The notes under the pieces were generated by a model that was not told where the DNA came from, did not search any database, and was given only the letters and a program-made list of their open reading frames with translations. A program made the position numbers and the translations under genes. Shown here in pieces: positions 41,707 through 49,084 of a DNA stretch of 64,000 nucleotides (its first letter is position 1; the number at the start of each line of letters is the position of its first letter). The DNA lies in assembly GCA_036389455.1 (NCBI GenBank), contig DASVPW010000115.1, positions 8,964 through 72,963 on the forward strand, in the 5' to 3' direction. Origin of the DNA: JAJKJG01 sp036389455 (GTDB lineage Bacteria > Pseudomonadota > Alphaproteobacteria > Rhizobiales > Beijerinckiaceae).

Positions 41707-41740
41707 GCCTGCGGCGTCTCCCTCCGGGAGGAGGGCTCAC
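41703..41740. terminator. Hairpin shared by two convergent stop codons
   Basis: GTGAGCC (41703-41709) pairs with GGCTCAC (41734-41740), and inside this CTCCC pairs with GGGAG. The TGA of the hydrolase gene is in one arm and the stop of the minus-strand deacetylase gene in the other. A compact two-way terminator is possible, although no T-run follows. Confidence 0.5.
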
Positions 41741-42633
41741 CCGTTCTGCTTCGCCCAGCGCACCACGTCGGCGTGGGTGCCGAACCAGACGCCGCCCTTC
41801 GCCTTGGCGTGGCGGATCAGCTCGTCGAGGATCCAGATGCGCGAGCGGTAGCCGATGATGTGCGGGTGGGTGGTGAGCTGGAACAGGCCGCCGTCCTCGT
41901 AGGCCGCGTCGAATTCCCGGCGGAAGATCTCCAGCACGTCCGGCGGCGGGGTGTAGGGCCGAAGCGACTGGAAGCGGTGCATCATGAAGTAGACCGCGTC
42001 GTCGCGCACCCACTCGACCGGCAGCTCGACGATCCCGGTCGGCTCGCCCTCGAGGAGGAGCTCGTAGCAGTCCTCGTCGGCCATGAGGGACGAGTCGTAG
42101 AGGAGACCCATCTCCTTCTCGATCCGAAGGGTGTTCGGGCTGAAGTCCCAGGACGGGGTCCTGAGGCCTACGGGCCTGACGCCGGTGATCCCTTCCAGGG
42201 CGTCGGCGGCCCGCATCATGAGGTCGCGCTCGGACTCGTACGGCAGCACGGAGTTGAGCTCGTGGATCCAACCGTGGATGCCGATCTCGTGCCCCTCCGT
42301 GATCACCCGCCGCTGCTCGTCCGGGTAGGTCAGCGCCGCGACGGCGGGCACGTAGAACGTCGCCTTGATGTCGTGGCGCGCGAGCATCGCCAGGATGCGC
42401 GGCACGCCGACCCGGTTGCCGTACTGGCCCCAGGCCATGCGCCCGATCGACTTGCCGCCGTCGCGCAACTCGTTCGTCTCGTGGTCGGAATCGAACGACA
42501 GGGCGAAGGCGCACCGTGCGCCGCCCGGCCACGACTTCGGCCGGTAGGCGCGCCCGGCCCGGACCTGGTTGATCAGCCTCTGCCAGTGCTCGTCCGGCCA
42601 CTGCCAGGGCTCGAGGGGCTTCTGCTCGGTCAT
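41737..42633 (-). CDS. Polysaccharide deacetylase-family protein (NodB fold)
   Basis: 298 residues from the ATG at 42633, which has AAAGGAG at good spacing. The NodB landmarks are ALSFDSDHETNE (the Asp pair, about residues 46-60) and HEIGIHGWIHELN (H-x3-H, about residues 115-130). The WDFSPNTL...LLYDSSLM region is typical of the group acting on small N-acyl or ureido compounds (allantoinase PuuE and relatives) as well as on glycans. The neighbours, a transporter and a PdxA paralogue, favour small-molecule metabolism. The substrate is undetermined. Confidence 0.8.
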   Translation of the reverse strand: MTEQKPLEPWQWPDEHWQRLINQVRAGRAYRPKSWPGGARCAFALSFDSDHETNELRDGGKSIGRMAWGQYGNRVGVPRILAMLARHDIKATFYVPAVAALTYPDEQRRVITEGHEIGIHGWIHELNSVLPYESERDLMMRAADALEGITGVRPVGLRTPSWDFSPNTLRIEKEMGLLYDSSLMADEDCYELLLEGEPTGIVELPVEWVRDDAVYFMMHRFQSLRPYTPPPDVLEIFRREFDAAYEDGGLFQLTTHPHIIGYRSRIWILDELIRHAKAKGGVWFGTHADVVRWAKQNG

Positions 42634-42661
42634 GGAGCGGCTCCTTTTAATCACTTTGCTT

Positions 42662-42707
42662 GAGCATGATCTTTTCCGAAAACCGGTTCCCGCTTTTCGG
42701 GATCATG
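42662..42707. repeat. Palindromic repeat, type 3 (GAGCATGATC... type)
   Basis: GAGCATGATCTTTTCCGAAAACCGG... closes with CTTTTCGGGATCATG, giving GATC/CGAAAA-CTTTTCGG arms. This repeat form is frequent between genes of Rhizobiales and their relatives. Here its last base directly precedes the stop codon of the MHS transporter gene (minus strand), which ends at 42708. Confidence 0.8.
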
Positions 42708-43979
42708 TCAGGCCAGGTCCTCGTGCGCGGTCTCGCGCAGGGTGGCGATCACGATCGTCGAGACGATCGCGGCGGCGATGAGGTAGTAGGCGTGCGCCGT
42801 CGGCGAGCCGAACCGGCTGATGAGCCACACCGACACGAACGGCGCGAAGCCGCCGAAGATCGCGACCGCGAGGGCATAGCCCGAGGTCATCCAGGTCGAG
42901 CGGCTCTTCGTCGGGAAGATCTCGGCGATCGCCGCCGGCCCCGGCCCCGAGAACATGGAGATCAAGAGCGCGAAGAAGGCCTGCACCACGATCAGCATGC
43001 CGTAGCTGGCGTTGCCCGAGGCGAGGTAGGCGAACACCGGCAGGGGCACGAGGATGAAGGCGACGCAGCAGGCGAGCAGCAGGGGCTTTCGCCCGAAGCG
43101 GTCGGAGAGGTGCCCCATGAAGGGGATCGCCGCCATCAGCACGAAAAGGCCGATGGTGTTCGCCCACAGCGCCGCCTGCGGCGTGAGCTTCATGTACTGC
43201 CGGGTCCAGGTCGGCATGTAGTTGAGGAGGACGTAGAAGCACACCGTCCACACGATGGTGAAGCCGAAGGCCCGGGCGGCCAAGAGCCAACCGCTCTCCT
43301 CGATCCGGCCGGCCTGCCCCTGAGCCTCCACCCGCCGGTAGGCCGGCGTCTCGTCGATGGTGCGGCGCATGTAGAGGCCGACGGGCCCGAGAATCCCGCC
43401 GAGGAGGAAGGGCACGCGCCAGCCCCAGGCCTCCATCTGCTCCGGCGTCAGGATCGTGTTCATCAGCGCCGCGACGCCGGAGCCCAGAAGCAGGCCCGCG
43501 ACGACGCTCGTCTGCTGGAAGCTGCCGTACCAGCCGCGCTTACCCCGCGGCGCCCACTCGACGATGTAGGCGGTCGAGCCGCCCCACTCGCCGCCGGCCG
43601 AGAAGCCCTGCATCAGCCGCGCCACGACGAGGAGGAGCGGCGCCGCGATGCCGATCGTCGCGTAGGTCGGCAGCACGCCGATCAGCACCGTGCCGGCGGC
43701 CATGAGGAAGATGGTGAGGAGGAGCGCGGCTTTGCGCCCGCGGGTGTCGCCGAGCCGTCCGATGACGATGCCGCCGAGCGGGCGCGCCACGAAGCCTAGG
43801 CCGTAGGCGAGGAACGTCGAGAGCAGCGCCGTGACCTCGTCCTGGGCCGGAAAGAACTTCTTGGCGATGATCGCGGCGACGAAGGCGTAGACCGCGAAGT
43901 CGTACCACTCGAGCACGTTGCCGACGACGGCCGCCGTCACGGCCTTGCGGGTTTCCCCGCTGGTTGGTTGCTGCGCCAT
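42708..43979 (-). CDS. MHS-family major facilitator transporter
   Basis: 423 residues with twelve predicted membrane segments. The opening TAAVVGNVLEWYDFAVYAFVA and the loop motif GRLGDTRGRKAALLLTIFLM (about residues 75-95) match metabolite:proton symporters (for example alpha-ketoglutarate, proline/betaine and shikimate carriers). RLMQGFSAGGEWGGSTAYI is a second MHS landmark. The ATG at 43979 starts the protein at the usual place. It is divergent from the PdxA-paralogue gene 160 bases away, so the two likely form one catabolic unit with shared control. Confidence 0.9.
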   Translation of the reverse strand: MAQQPTSGETRKAVTAAVVGNVLEWYDFAVYAFVAAIIAKKFFPAQDEVTALLSTFLAYGLGFVARPLGGIVIGRLGDTRGRKAALLLTIFLMAAGTVLIGVLPTYATIGIAAPLLLVVARLMQGFSAGGEWGGSTAYIVEWAPRGKRGWYGSFQQTSVVAGLLLGSGVAALMNTILTPEQMEAWGWRVPFLLGGILGPVGLYMRRTIDETPAYRRVEAQGQAGRIEESGWLLAARAFGFTIVWTVCFYVLLNYMPTWTRQYMKLTPQAALWANTIGLFVLMAAIPFMGHLSDRFGRKPLLLACCVAFILVPLPVFAYLASGNASYGMLIVVQAFFALLISMFSGPGPAAIAEIFPTKSRSTWMTSGYALAVAIFGGFAPFVSVWLISRFGSPTAHAYYLIAAAIVSTIVIATLRETAHEDLA

Positions 43980-44139
43980 GATCCGCCCCCGAAAGCTGCC
44001 GCGGCCGGACGATGCCTCTTTGGCGATCCCGCGGCAATCGGGTCGGCCTGCCTGTTCCCAAGGGAATCCAAGGGAATCGACGCTGCCGCGCCGGCGTGGC
44101 ATGGAGACGGCGCGACGGACAGAACGAGAGGATGACGCC

Positions 44140-45174
44140 ATGACCGCGGTGCCGAAGATCGCGCTCGTGATGGGGGACGCCGCGGGCGTCGGCATCGAGC
44201 TCGCCGCCCGGCTCCTCGCCGCGACAGACGAGGTGAGGCACGCGGGCGTGCTGGCGATCGGCGACGCCGGCCTCCTGCGCCGGGGCGCCGAAGTCGCCGG
44301 CCTTGGCCTCGACGTTCCGGTCGCGCGCGACGCCGGCGCGGCCGCCTTCCGGCCTGGCCGCCCCGAGCTCCTCGACCTCGGCCATGACGGTGCGGGCGAC
44401 ATCCCGCAGGGCAAGCCTACGCCCGAGAGCGGCGCCTTCGCGATGAAGAACTTCGGCGCGGCCCTCGACCTCGCGAAGGAAGGCCGCATCGACGCGATCT
44501 GCTTCACGCCCTTCAACAAGCAGGCGCTCAAGCTCGCCGGCAACCCCTACCTCGACGAGATCCACTGGGCCGCGGACCGCCTCGGCTTCGCCGGGCGCTG
44601 CTCCGAGTACAACCTCCTCGACGGTCTCTGGAACTGCCGCGTGACCTCGCACATCCCGCTCTCCGAGGTGGCCTCGCGGCTCACCCGCGAGGAGGTACTG
44701 GAGAGCATCCTCGACGCCGACCGCACCATCCGCCGCTCCGGCACGGCGCGCCCGCGCCTCGCGGTCGCCGGACTCAACCCGCACGCCGGCGAGGGCGGCC
44801 TGTTCGGGCGCGAGGAGATCGAAACGATCGCCCCCGCGGTCGAGGACGCGAAAGCGCGAGGGGTCGGGGCGCAAGGGCCGTTTCCGGCCGACACCGTGTG
44901 GCTCAGGGCGAAGCGCGGCGACTTCGATGCGGTCGTCACCATGTACCACGACCAGGGCCAGATCGCGCTCAAGCTCCTCGGCTTCACCCGCGGCGTGACG
45001 ATCCTCGGCGGCATGCCGATCCCGATCTGCACCCCCGCCCACGGCACCGCCTACGACATCGTCGGCCAGGGCAAGGCCGACCCGGGCGCCACGCTCGCCG
45101 CCTTCCGCACGGCGGTCCGCATGGCGGAGGGTGCCATCGCCGAGCGCAGGCGGGGGCTCGCGGCGGCGGAGTGA
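44140..45174 (+). CDS. PdxA-family dehydrogenase paralogue (PdxA2-like)
   Basis: 344 residues. The opening PKIALVMGDAAGVGIELAAR and the metal-binding histidines in RVTSHIPLSEVA, AGLNPHAGEGGLFG and MYHDQGQIALKL show the 4-hydroxythreonine-4-phosphate dehydrogenase fold. The segment GKPTPESGAFAMKNF in place of the standard stretch and the pairing with a transporter favour the PdxA2 subgroup, which acts in breakdown of hydroxy-acids such as D-threonate rather than in vitamin B6 synthesis. The start at 44140 has GAGAGGATG just before it. The usual kinase partner (DUF1537) is not adjacent. Confidence 0.8.
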   Translation: MTAVPKIALVMGDAAGVGIELAARLLAATDEVRHAGVLAIGDAGLLRRGAEVAGLGLDVPVARDAGAAAFRPGRPELLDLGHDGAGDIPQGKPTPESGAFAMKNFGAALDLAKEGRIDAICFTPFNKQALKLAGNPYLDEIHWAADRLGFAGRCSEYNLLDGLWNCRVTSHIPLSEVASRLTREEVLESILDADRTIRRSGTARPRLAVAGLNPHAGEGGLFGREEIETIAPAVEDAKARGVGAQGPFPADTVWLRAKRGDFDAVVTMYHDQGQIALKLLGFTRGVTILGGMPIPICTPAHGTAYDIVGQGKADPGATLAAFRTAVRMAEGAIAERRRGLAAAE

Positions 45175-45195
45175 ATCGCTCCCGCAGGGGGGCGA

Positions 45196-45212
45196 CTCGG
45201 CCGAAGGCCGAG
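45196..45212. terminator. Hairpin between convergent pdxA-like and dadA-like genes
   Basis: CTCGGCC-GAA-GGCCGAG is a perfect 7-bp stem with a 3-base loop, set in CGCTCCCGC...GCGGGAACG outer arms. It is 22 bases after one stop codon and 45 before the other. It could end both transcripts or be another palindromic repeat; there is no T-run. Confidence 0.45.
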
Positions 45213-45256
45213 CGGGGCGGGAACGACGGCGGCCACGTCGGCGGGGAGATTACCTT

Positions 45257-46519
45257 TCACCCGAAGCGCGTCGGGCTGAACGGCGTAAGATCCAGGCTCG
45301 GCGGCTTGCCCGAAAGGAGCTCGGCCGCGACCTTGCCGGTCATCGGCGCCGCCGCCATGCCGACGTGGCCGTGGCCGAAGGCGTAGACGACGTCCGGCGA
45401 GGCGGTGGAGCGGCCGATGCAGGGCAGCGAGTCCGGCAGGCTCGGGCGGTGGCCCATCCAGGTCGAGATCCGCTCCTCCGGATAGCTCTCCTGGAGCGCC
45501 GGGAACATCCGCCGGGCGTGCCGGAGAAGGACCCGCGCCCGCTCCCAGTTCGGCGGCGCCTCAAGCCCGGCGAGCTCGACCGTTCCGGCAAGTCGGATGC
45601 CGAGCTCCATCGGGGTGGCCACGAACTTGCCCTCCACATCCATGGTCGGGATGCGCGGCATGGCCTCGGGGTCGCGGATCATGAGGTGGTAGCCGCGCTC
45701 GGTCTCGAGCGGCACGCGGTCGCCGAGCCCTTCGGCGAGCGTCCTGGACCAGATGCCGGCCGCGACCACGGCGCCGTCGGCCACAAGCGTGCCGGCCTCG
45801 GTGCGGATGCCCGTGAGGCGCCCGCCGTCGAGATCGAAGCCCGTCGCCCGCGTCCGCTCGATGCGCCCGCCGTTGCGCAGGAATCCGTCCGCCAAGCTGT
45901 TGACCAGCCGGTGCGGGTTCACGGTGTGCCCGTTCTCGCGCACCAGCACGCCCTTGACGTAGTCGCGCGAGAGGTTCGGGTCGAGCTGGCGCAGCTCGTC
46001 GGCGTCGAACTCGTCCCAGGCGACGCCGTTCTGGCGCCGCAGGTCCCAGGCTAGGCTTTCTTTAAGCCAGCTTGCCTCCGAGCGGTAGACGAAGAGGTGG
46101 CCGTGCTTCTTGACGAGGTCCTCGGCGCCGGCGTCCTTCAAGAGCGGCGCAAGGGTCGCGAGCGACGGGCCGAGGAGGCCGCGCAGGGCCTTTGCCTGCG
46201 CCCGCACCTTCTCCGGCCGCCCTGCGCGGATGAAGCGGACGAGCCACGGCATGAGCGCCGGAAGATAGGCCCAGCGGATCACGAGCGGCCCCATCGGGTC
46301 GGTGAGCCACTGCGGCACGTTGCGGATCGTGCCCGGCATCGACATCGGCACCACGGACGAGCCGTTGAGGCAGCCGGCGTTGCCGAACGACGTGCCCTCG
46401 CCGGGGTTGCCGGGCTCGACGATGAAGACGTCGTGCCCCTCGCGCTGCAGGAAGCTCGCCGCCGCGACCCCCACCATCCCGGCCCCGACCACGCCGATTC
46501 TCTTCTTCACGCCGTCCAT
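45257..46519 (-). CDS. D-amino acid dehydrogenase-type flavoprotein (DadA-like)
   Basis: 420 residues. The FAD fold is KKRIGVVGAGMVGVAAASFL (residues about 5-24) with EGTSFGNAGCLNGSSVVP, a DadA hallmark. The C-terminal GHRPSLPDSLPCIGRSTASP and FGHGHVGMAAAP motifs close the FAD site. DadA enzymes oxidise D-amino acids to 2-oxo acids at the inner face of the membrane, with electrons going to quinones. Related enzymes act on 4-hydroxyproline or sarcosine, so the true substrate is open. It is convergent to the PdxA-like gene and divergent from the M20 amidohydrolase about 480 bases away. Confidence 0.85.
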   Translation of the reverse strand: MDGVKKRIGVVGAGMVGVAAASFLQREGHDVFIVEPGNPGEGTSFGNAGCLNGSSVVPMSMPGTIRNVPQWLTDPMGPLVIRWAYLPALMPWLVRFIRAGRPEKVRAQAKALRGLLGPSLATLAPLLKDAGAEDLVKKHGHLFVYRSEASWLKESLAWDLRRQNGVAWDEFDADELRQLDPNLSRDYVKGVLVRENGHTVNPHRLVNSLADGFLRNGGRIERTRATGFDLDGGRLTGIRTEAGTLVADGAVVAAGIWSRTLAEGLGDRVPLETERGYHLMIRDPEAMPRIPTMDVEGKFVATPMELGIRLAGTVELAGLEAPPNWERARVLLRHARRMFPALQESYPEERISTWMGHRPSLPDSLPCIGRSTASPDVVYAFGHGHVGMAAAPMTGKVAAELLSGKPPSLDLTPFSPTRFG

Positions 46520-47000
46520 CCGCGATCGCCTCGATCAGGGCAGTTTCACCGTCGAACGCCCGCGCGCCAAGCCTCCCCCATGCGGGGAGCATCGCGGAAA
46601 GGCTACGGGGGCGCCGGGCGCCTACTGGTGCGTGCGCCGCCCCACGTCGGCGCCGCCTTCGCGGTCGAGCTTGCGCCGGGCGCGCTGCAGCTCGTGGCGC
46701 TTGCGCTTCATCAGGGCGATGGAGGCCTGCAGCGTCCGCTCGATCCCCGACATGGGGGCATCGAGGTCGGACGGGGGCGCACCTTGCATGGACGGTTCGG
46801 GCATCGGAAAGCGCGCCTCCGTGAGTCTTCGGCGAGCCCTGAAAATCAGGGACGCGGCATCGAGGCCGCCGGCGTGGGGCTCGCACCGCTCAAGCCGCCT
46901 CGATCAACCGCGACGGTGTGGCGAGAATTTGTCGGGGCTTGGTGCGGCGCGCCCGCCGGCCTATCACTGCGGACGCGACTGCTCATCAGGAACCTTGGAC
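46520..47000. other. Gene-poor region between dadA-like and M20 genes
   Basis: 481 bases without a confident gene. It holds a possible 60-codon minus-strand ORF (46622-46804, listed separately). The base composition matches the chromosome. No terminator, repeat or clear promoter is recognised. Confidence 0.4.
46622..46804 (-). CDS. Possible small coiled-coil protein
   Basis: 60 residues; the middle SGIERTLQASIALMKRKRHELQRARRKL has heptad-like spacing and high charge and could form a short coiled coil. A GGAGG stretch lies 11 bases before the ATG. No homologue is recognised by eye, and the length is near chance for GC-rich DNA. Listed because it is the only candidate in this otherwise empty stretch. 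Confidence 0.3.
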   Translation of the reverse strand: MPEPSMQGAPPSDLDAPMSGIERTLQASIALMKRKRHELQRARRKLDREGGADVGRRTHQ

Positions 47001-48173
47001 ATGACCGCTCTCGACCGCATCTCCGGCTTCGCCGACGACCTCGTGGCGTGGCGGCGCGACTTCCACGCCCATCCGGAGATCGGGTTCGAGGAGGAGCGCA
47101 CGTCCGCGATCGTCGCCGAGAAGCTCGCCTCCTGGGGCATCGCGGTGCATCGCGGCATCGGCCGGACCGGCGTCGTCGGCGTGCTCGAGGGCAAGGGCCG
47201 CCGCGGCGGCAATTACCGTCGCATCGGCTTGAGGGCCGACATGGACGCCCTGCCGATCGAGGAGGCGACCGGCCTTCCCTATGCCTCGCGGAATCCCGGC
47301 AAGATGCATGCCTGCGGCCACGACGGGCACACCACCATGCTCCTCGGCGCGGCCCGCTACCTCGCCGAGACGAAGGCGTTCGACGGCACGGCCGTGTTCA
47401 TCTTCCAGCCGGCCGAGGAGGGGCTCGGCGGCGCCCGGGCGATGCTCGCTGACGGGCTGTTCGAGCGCTTCCCCTGCGACGAGGTCTACGGGCTCCACAA
47501 CTGGCCGAACGGTGGCCGCGGCAAGGTCTTCATGCGCGTCGGAGCCGCCATGGCGGCGGCGGACTTCTTCGACATCCGCATCGTAGGCAAGGGCGCCCAC
47601 GGGGCGCAGCCGCACGAGTCGAACGATGCCGCCGTAATCGCCATGACCCTCGGCCAGGCCATGCAGACCATCGTCAGCCGCAACGCCGATCCGCTCAAGG
47701 CCATGGTGGTCTCGATCACGCAGATCCACACGGGATCGGCCTACAACGTCATCCCGGAGACGGCGCATCTCGCCGGCACCATGCGCACGTTCGACGACCG
47801 CATGCGCAAGCTCGCGCAGGACCGCGTCCGCGAGCTCGCGGCCGGCATCGCCACAGCGTTCGGGGCGACGATCGAGGTCGAGATCCGCGACATCTTCAGC
47901 GTGCTCCGCAACGACCCGGAGCAGACCGCTGCGGCCGAGGAAGCTGCGGTCGATCTCGTCGGACGGGAGAACGTTGAGACCGGTGCCGAGCCCAAGATGG
48001 GCAGCGAGGACTTCGCCGACATGCTGCACGCAGTGCCCGGCGCCTACGTCTGGCTCGGGGCGGCCGAGGGCGCGGCCCTGCACAACCCGGGCTACCGCTT
48101 CGACGACGAGATCCTGCCGCTCGGCGCGGCGCTGTACGCGCGCCTCGTGGAGAAGCGCTCGGCGGCTGCTTAA
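47001..48173 (+). CDS. M20-family amidohydrolase (hippurate hydrolase / N-acyl amino acid hydrolase)
   Basis: 390 residues. The metal site is complete: LRADMDALPIEE (about residues 75-86), KMHACGHDGHTTMLLGAA (about 100-118), the general-base pair FQPAEEGLGGA, GKGAHGAQPHESNDA, and GSEDFADML near the C-terminus. The family splits N-acyl or N-benzoyl amino acids (HipO, AbgA, indole-acetyl conjugates). The ATG at 47001 is the first sensible start. The stop TAA at 48171-48173 overlaps that of the convergent mutarotase gene. Confidence 0.9.
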   Translation: MTALDRISGFADDLVAWRRDFHAHPEIGFEEERTSAIVAEKLASWGIAVHRGIGRTGVVGVLEGKGRRGGNYRRIGLRADMDALPIEEATGLPYASRNPGKMHACGHDGHTTMLLGAARYLAETKAFDGTAVFIFQPAEEGLGGARAMLADGLFERFPCDEVYGLHNWPNGGRGKVFMRVGAAMAAADFFDIRIVGKGAHGAQPHESNDAAVIAMTLGQAMQTIVSRNADPLKAMVVSITQIHTGSAYNVIPETAHLAGTMRTFDDRMRKLAQDRVRELAAGIATAFGATIEVEIRDIFSVLRNDPEQTAAAEEAAVDLVGRENVETGAEPKMGSEDFADMLHAVPGAYVWLGAAEGAALHNPGYRFDDEILPLGAALYARLVEKRSAAA

Positions 48174-49063
48174 GATTCTGTCCAGCGTAGCCGCACGGCG
48201 TAGCTCGCCGCGGCGCCCGGCTCGAGCATGCGGATCGAGGGGCGCTCGGCGAGACTGCCGCGAAAGCCGTCCGGGTCCGGCTCGCCGGTCCAGGGCTCGA
48301 TGCAGAGGAAGGGCGCCCCCGGCTTCGTCCACAGGGCGAGATGGGGGAAGCCGTCGTTTTCCAGGACGATCGCGCTCCCGCCCGGGGCCTCGAACCGGAC
48401 GCTGCGGCTCCGGACGTTGCGCAGGACGAGGGCTCCGCCGGCGAACAGCGCCGGAGCGAGGGGCAGCGCGCGGCCCTGGAAGGGCGCGCGCCGGTCGCCC
48501 GCGCGCAGGAGGCCGGCGGCGGTAACGTCCGGGACGCGCGGGTCCTCGGGAGCCTCGAAGACCAGCCGGTAATCCTCGCGCGCGCCGCCGTCGAACGGCC
48601 AGGGGAAGCCCGGGTGGAACCCGAGCCCGTAGGGCAAGGGGCGCTCGTCCGCGTTCGCGACCGTGAAGATCAGGGACAGGCGATCGGCCGCGAGCGCGAC
48701 CGCGATCTCGAGCCGGAACAGGAACGGGTAACAGCGCAGGGTTTGGGCATCCTCCGCGAGCCGCAGGCGGACGGCGTCCGGTCCGCGCTCGACGACGCGG
48801 AAGGGCAGGCCGCGGGCGAAGCCGTGGCGCGGCATCGGATGGCGGCGCCCGTCGATCCGCACGACGCCGCCGGCGGATGCGCCGATCACCGGAAACAGGA
48901 TCGGGGCGCGCTCGGCCCAGTGGGCGGGATCGCCGTGCCAGAGCAGCTCACGGCCTGCGATGCGCCAGGACAGCGGCTCCGCGCCGCGAAGGGCGACTGC
49001 GGCCGACGCCCCATCGGCGGCAAGCTCGACGAAGGGCCGGCCGGAAGGATCCGAAGGGTCCAT
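48170..49063 (-). CDS. Aldose 1-epimerase-like (galactose mutarotase family) protein
   Basis: 297 residues. The mutarotase fold is recognised from RELLWHGDPAHWAERAPILFP (about residues 38-58), HPMPRHGFARGLPFRVVER (general acid His, about 75-93), and YGLGFHPGFPWPFDGG with the second His. The group includes enzymes for galactose, glucose-6-phosphate or unknown sugars. It is 22 bases downstream of the Mfd-like gene and may be in its transcript. The substrate is not shown. Confidence 0.85.
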   Translation of the reverse strand: MDPSDPSGRPFVELAADGASAAVALRGAEPLSWRIAGRELLWHGDPAHWAERAPILFPVIGASAGGVVRIDGRRHPMPRHGFARGLPFRVVERGPDAVRLRLAEDAQTLRCYPFLFRLEIAVALAADRLSLIFTVANADERPLPYGLGFHPGFPWPFDGGAREDYRLVFEAPEDPRVPDVTAAGLLRAGDRRAPFQGRALPLAPALFAGGALVLRNVRSRSVRFEAPGGSAIVLENDGFPHLALWTKPGAPFLCIEPWTGEPDPDGFRGSLAERPSIRMLEPGAAASYAVRLRWTES

Positions 49064-49084
49064 CGGGGAAGCCTCGAAGCGTTT

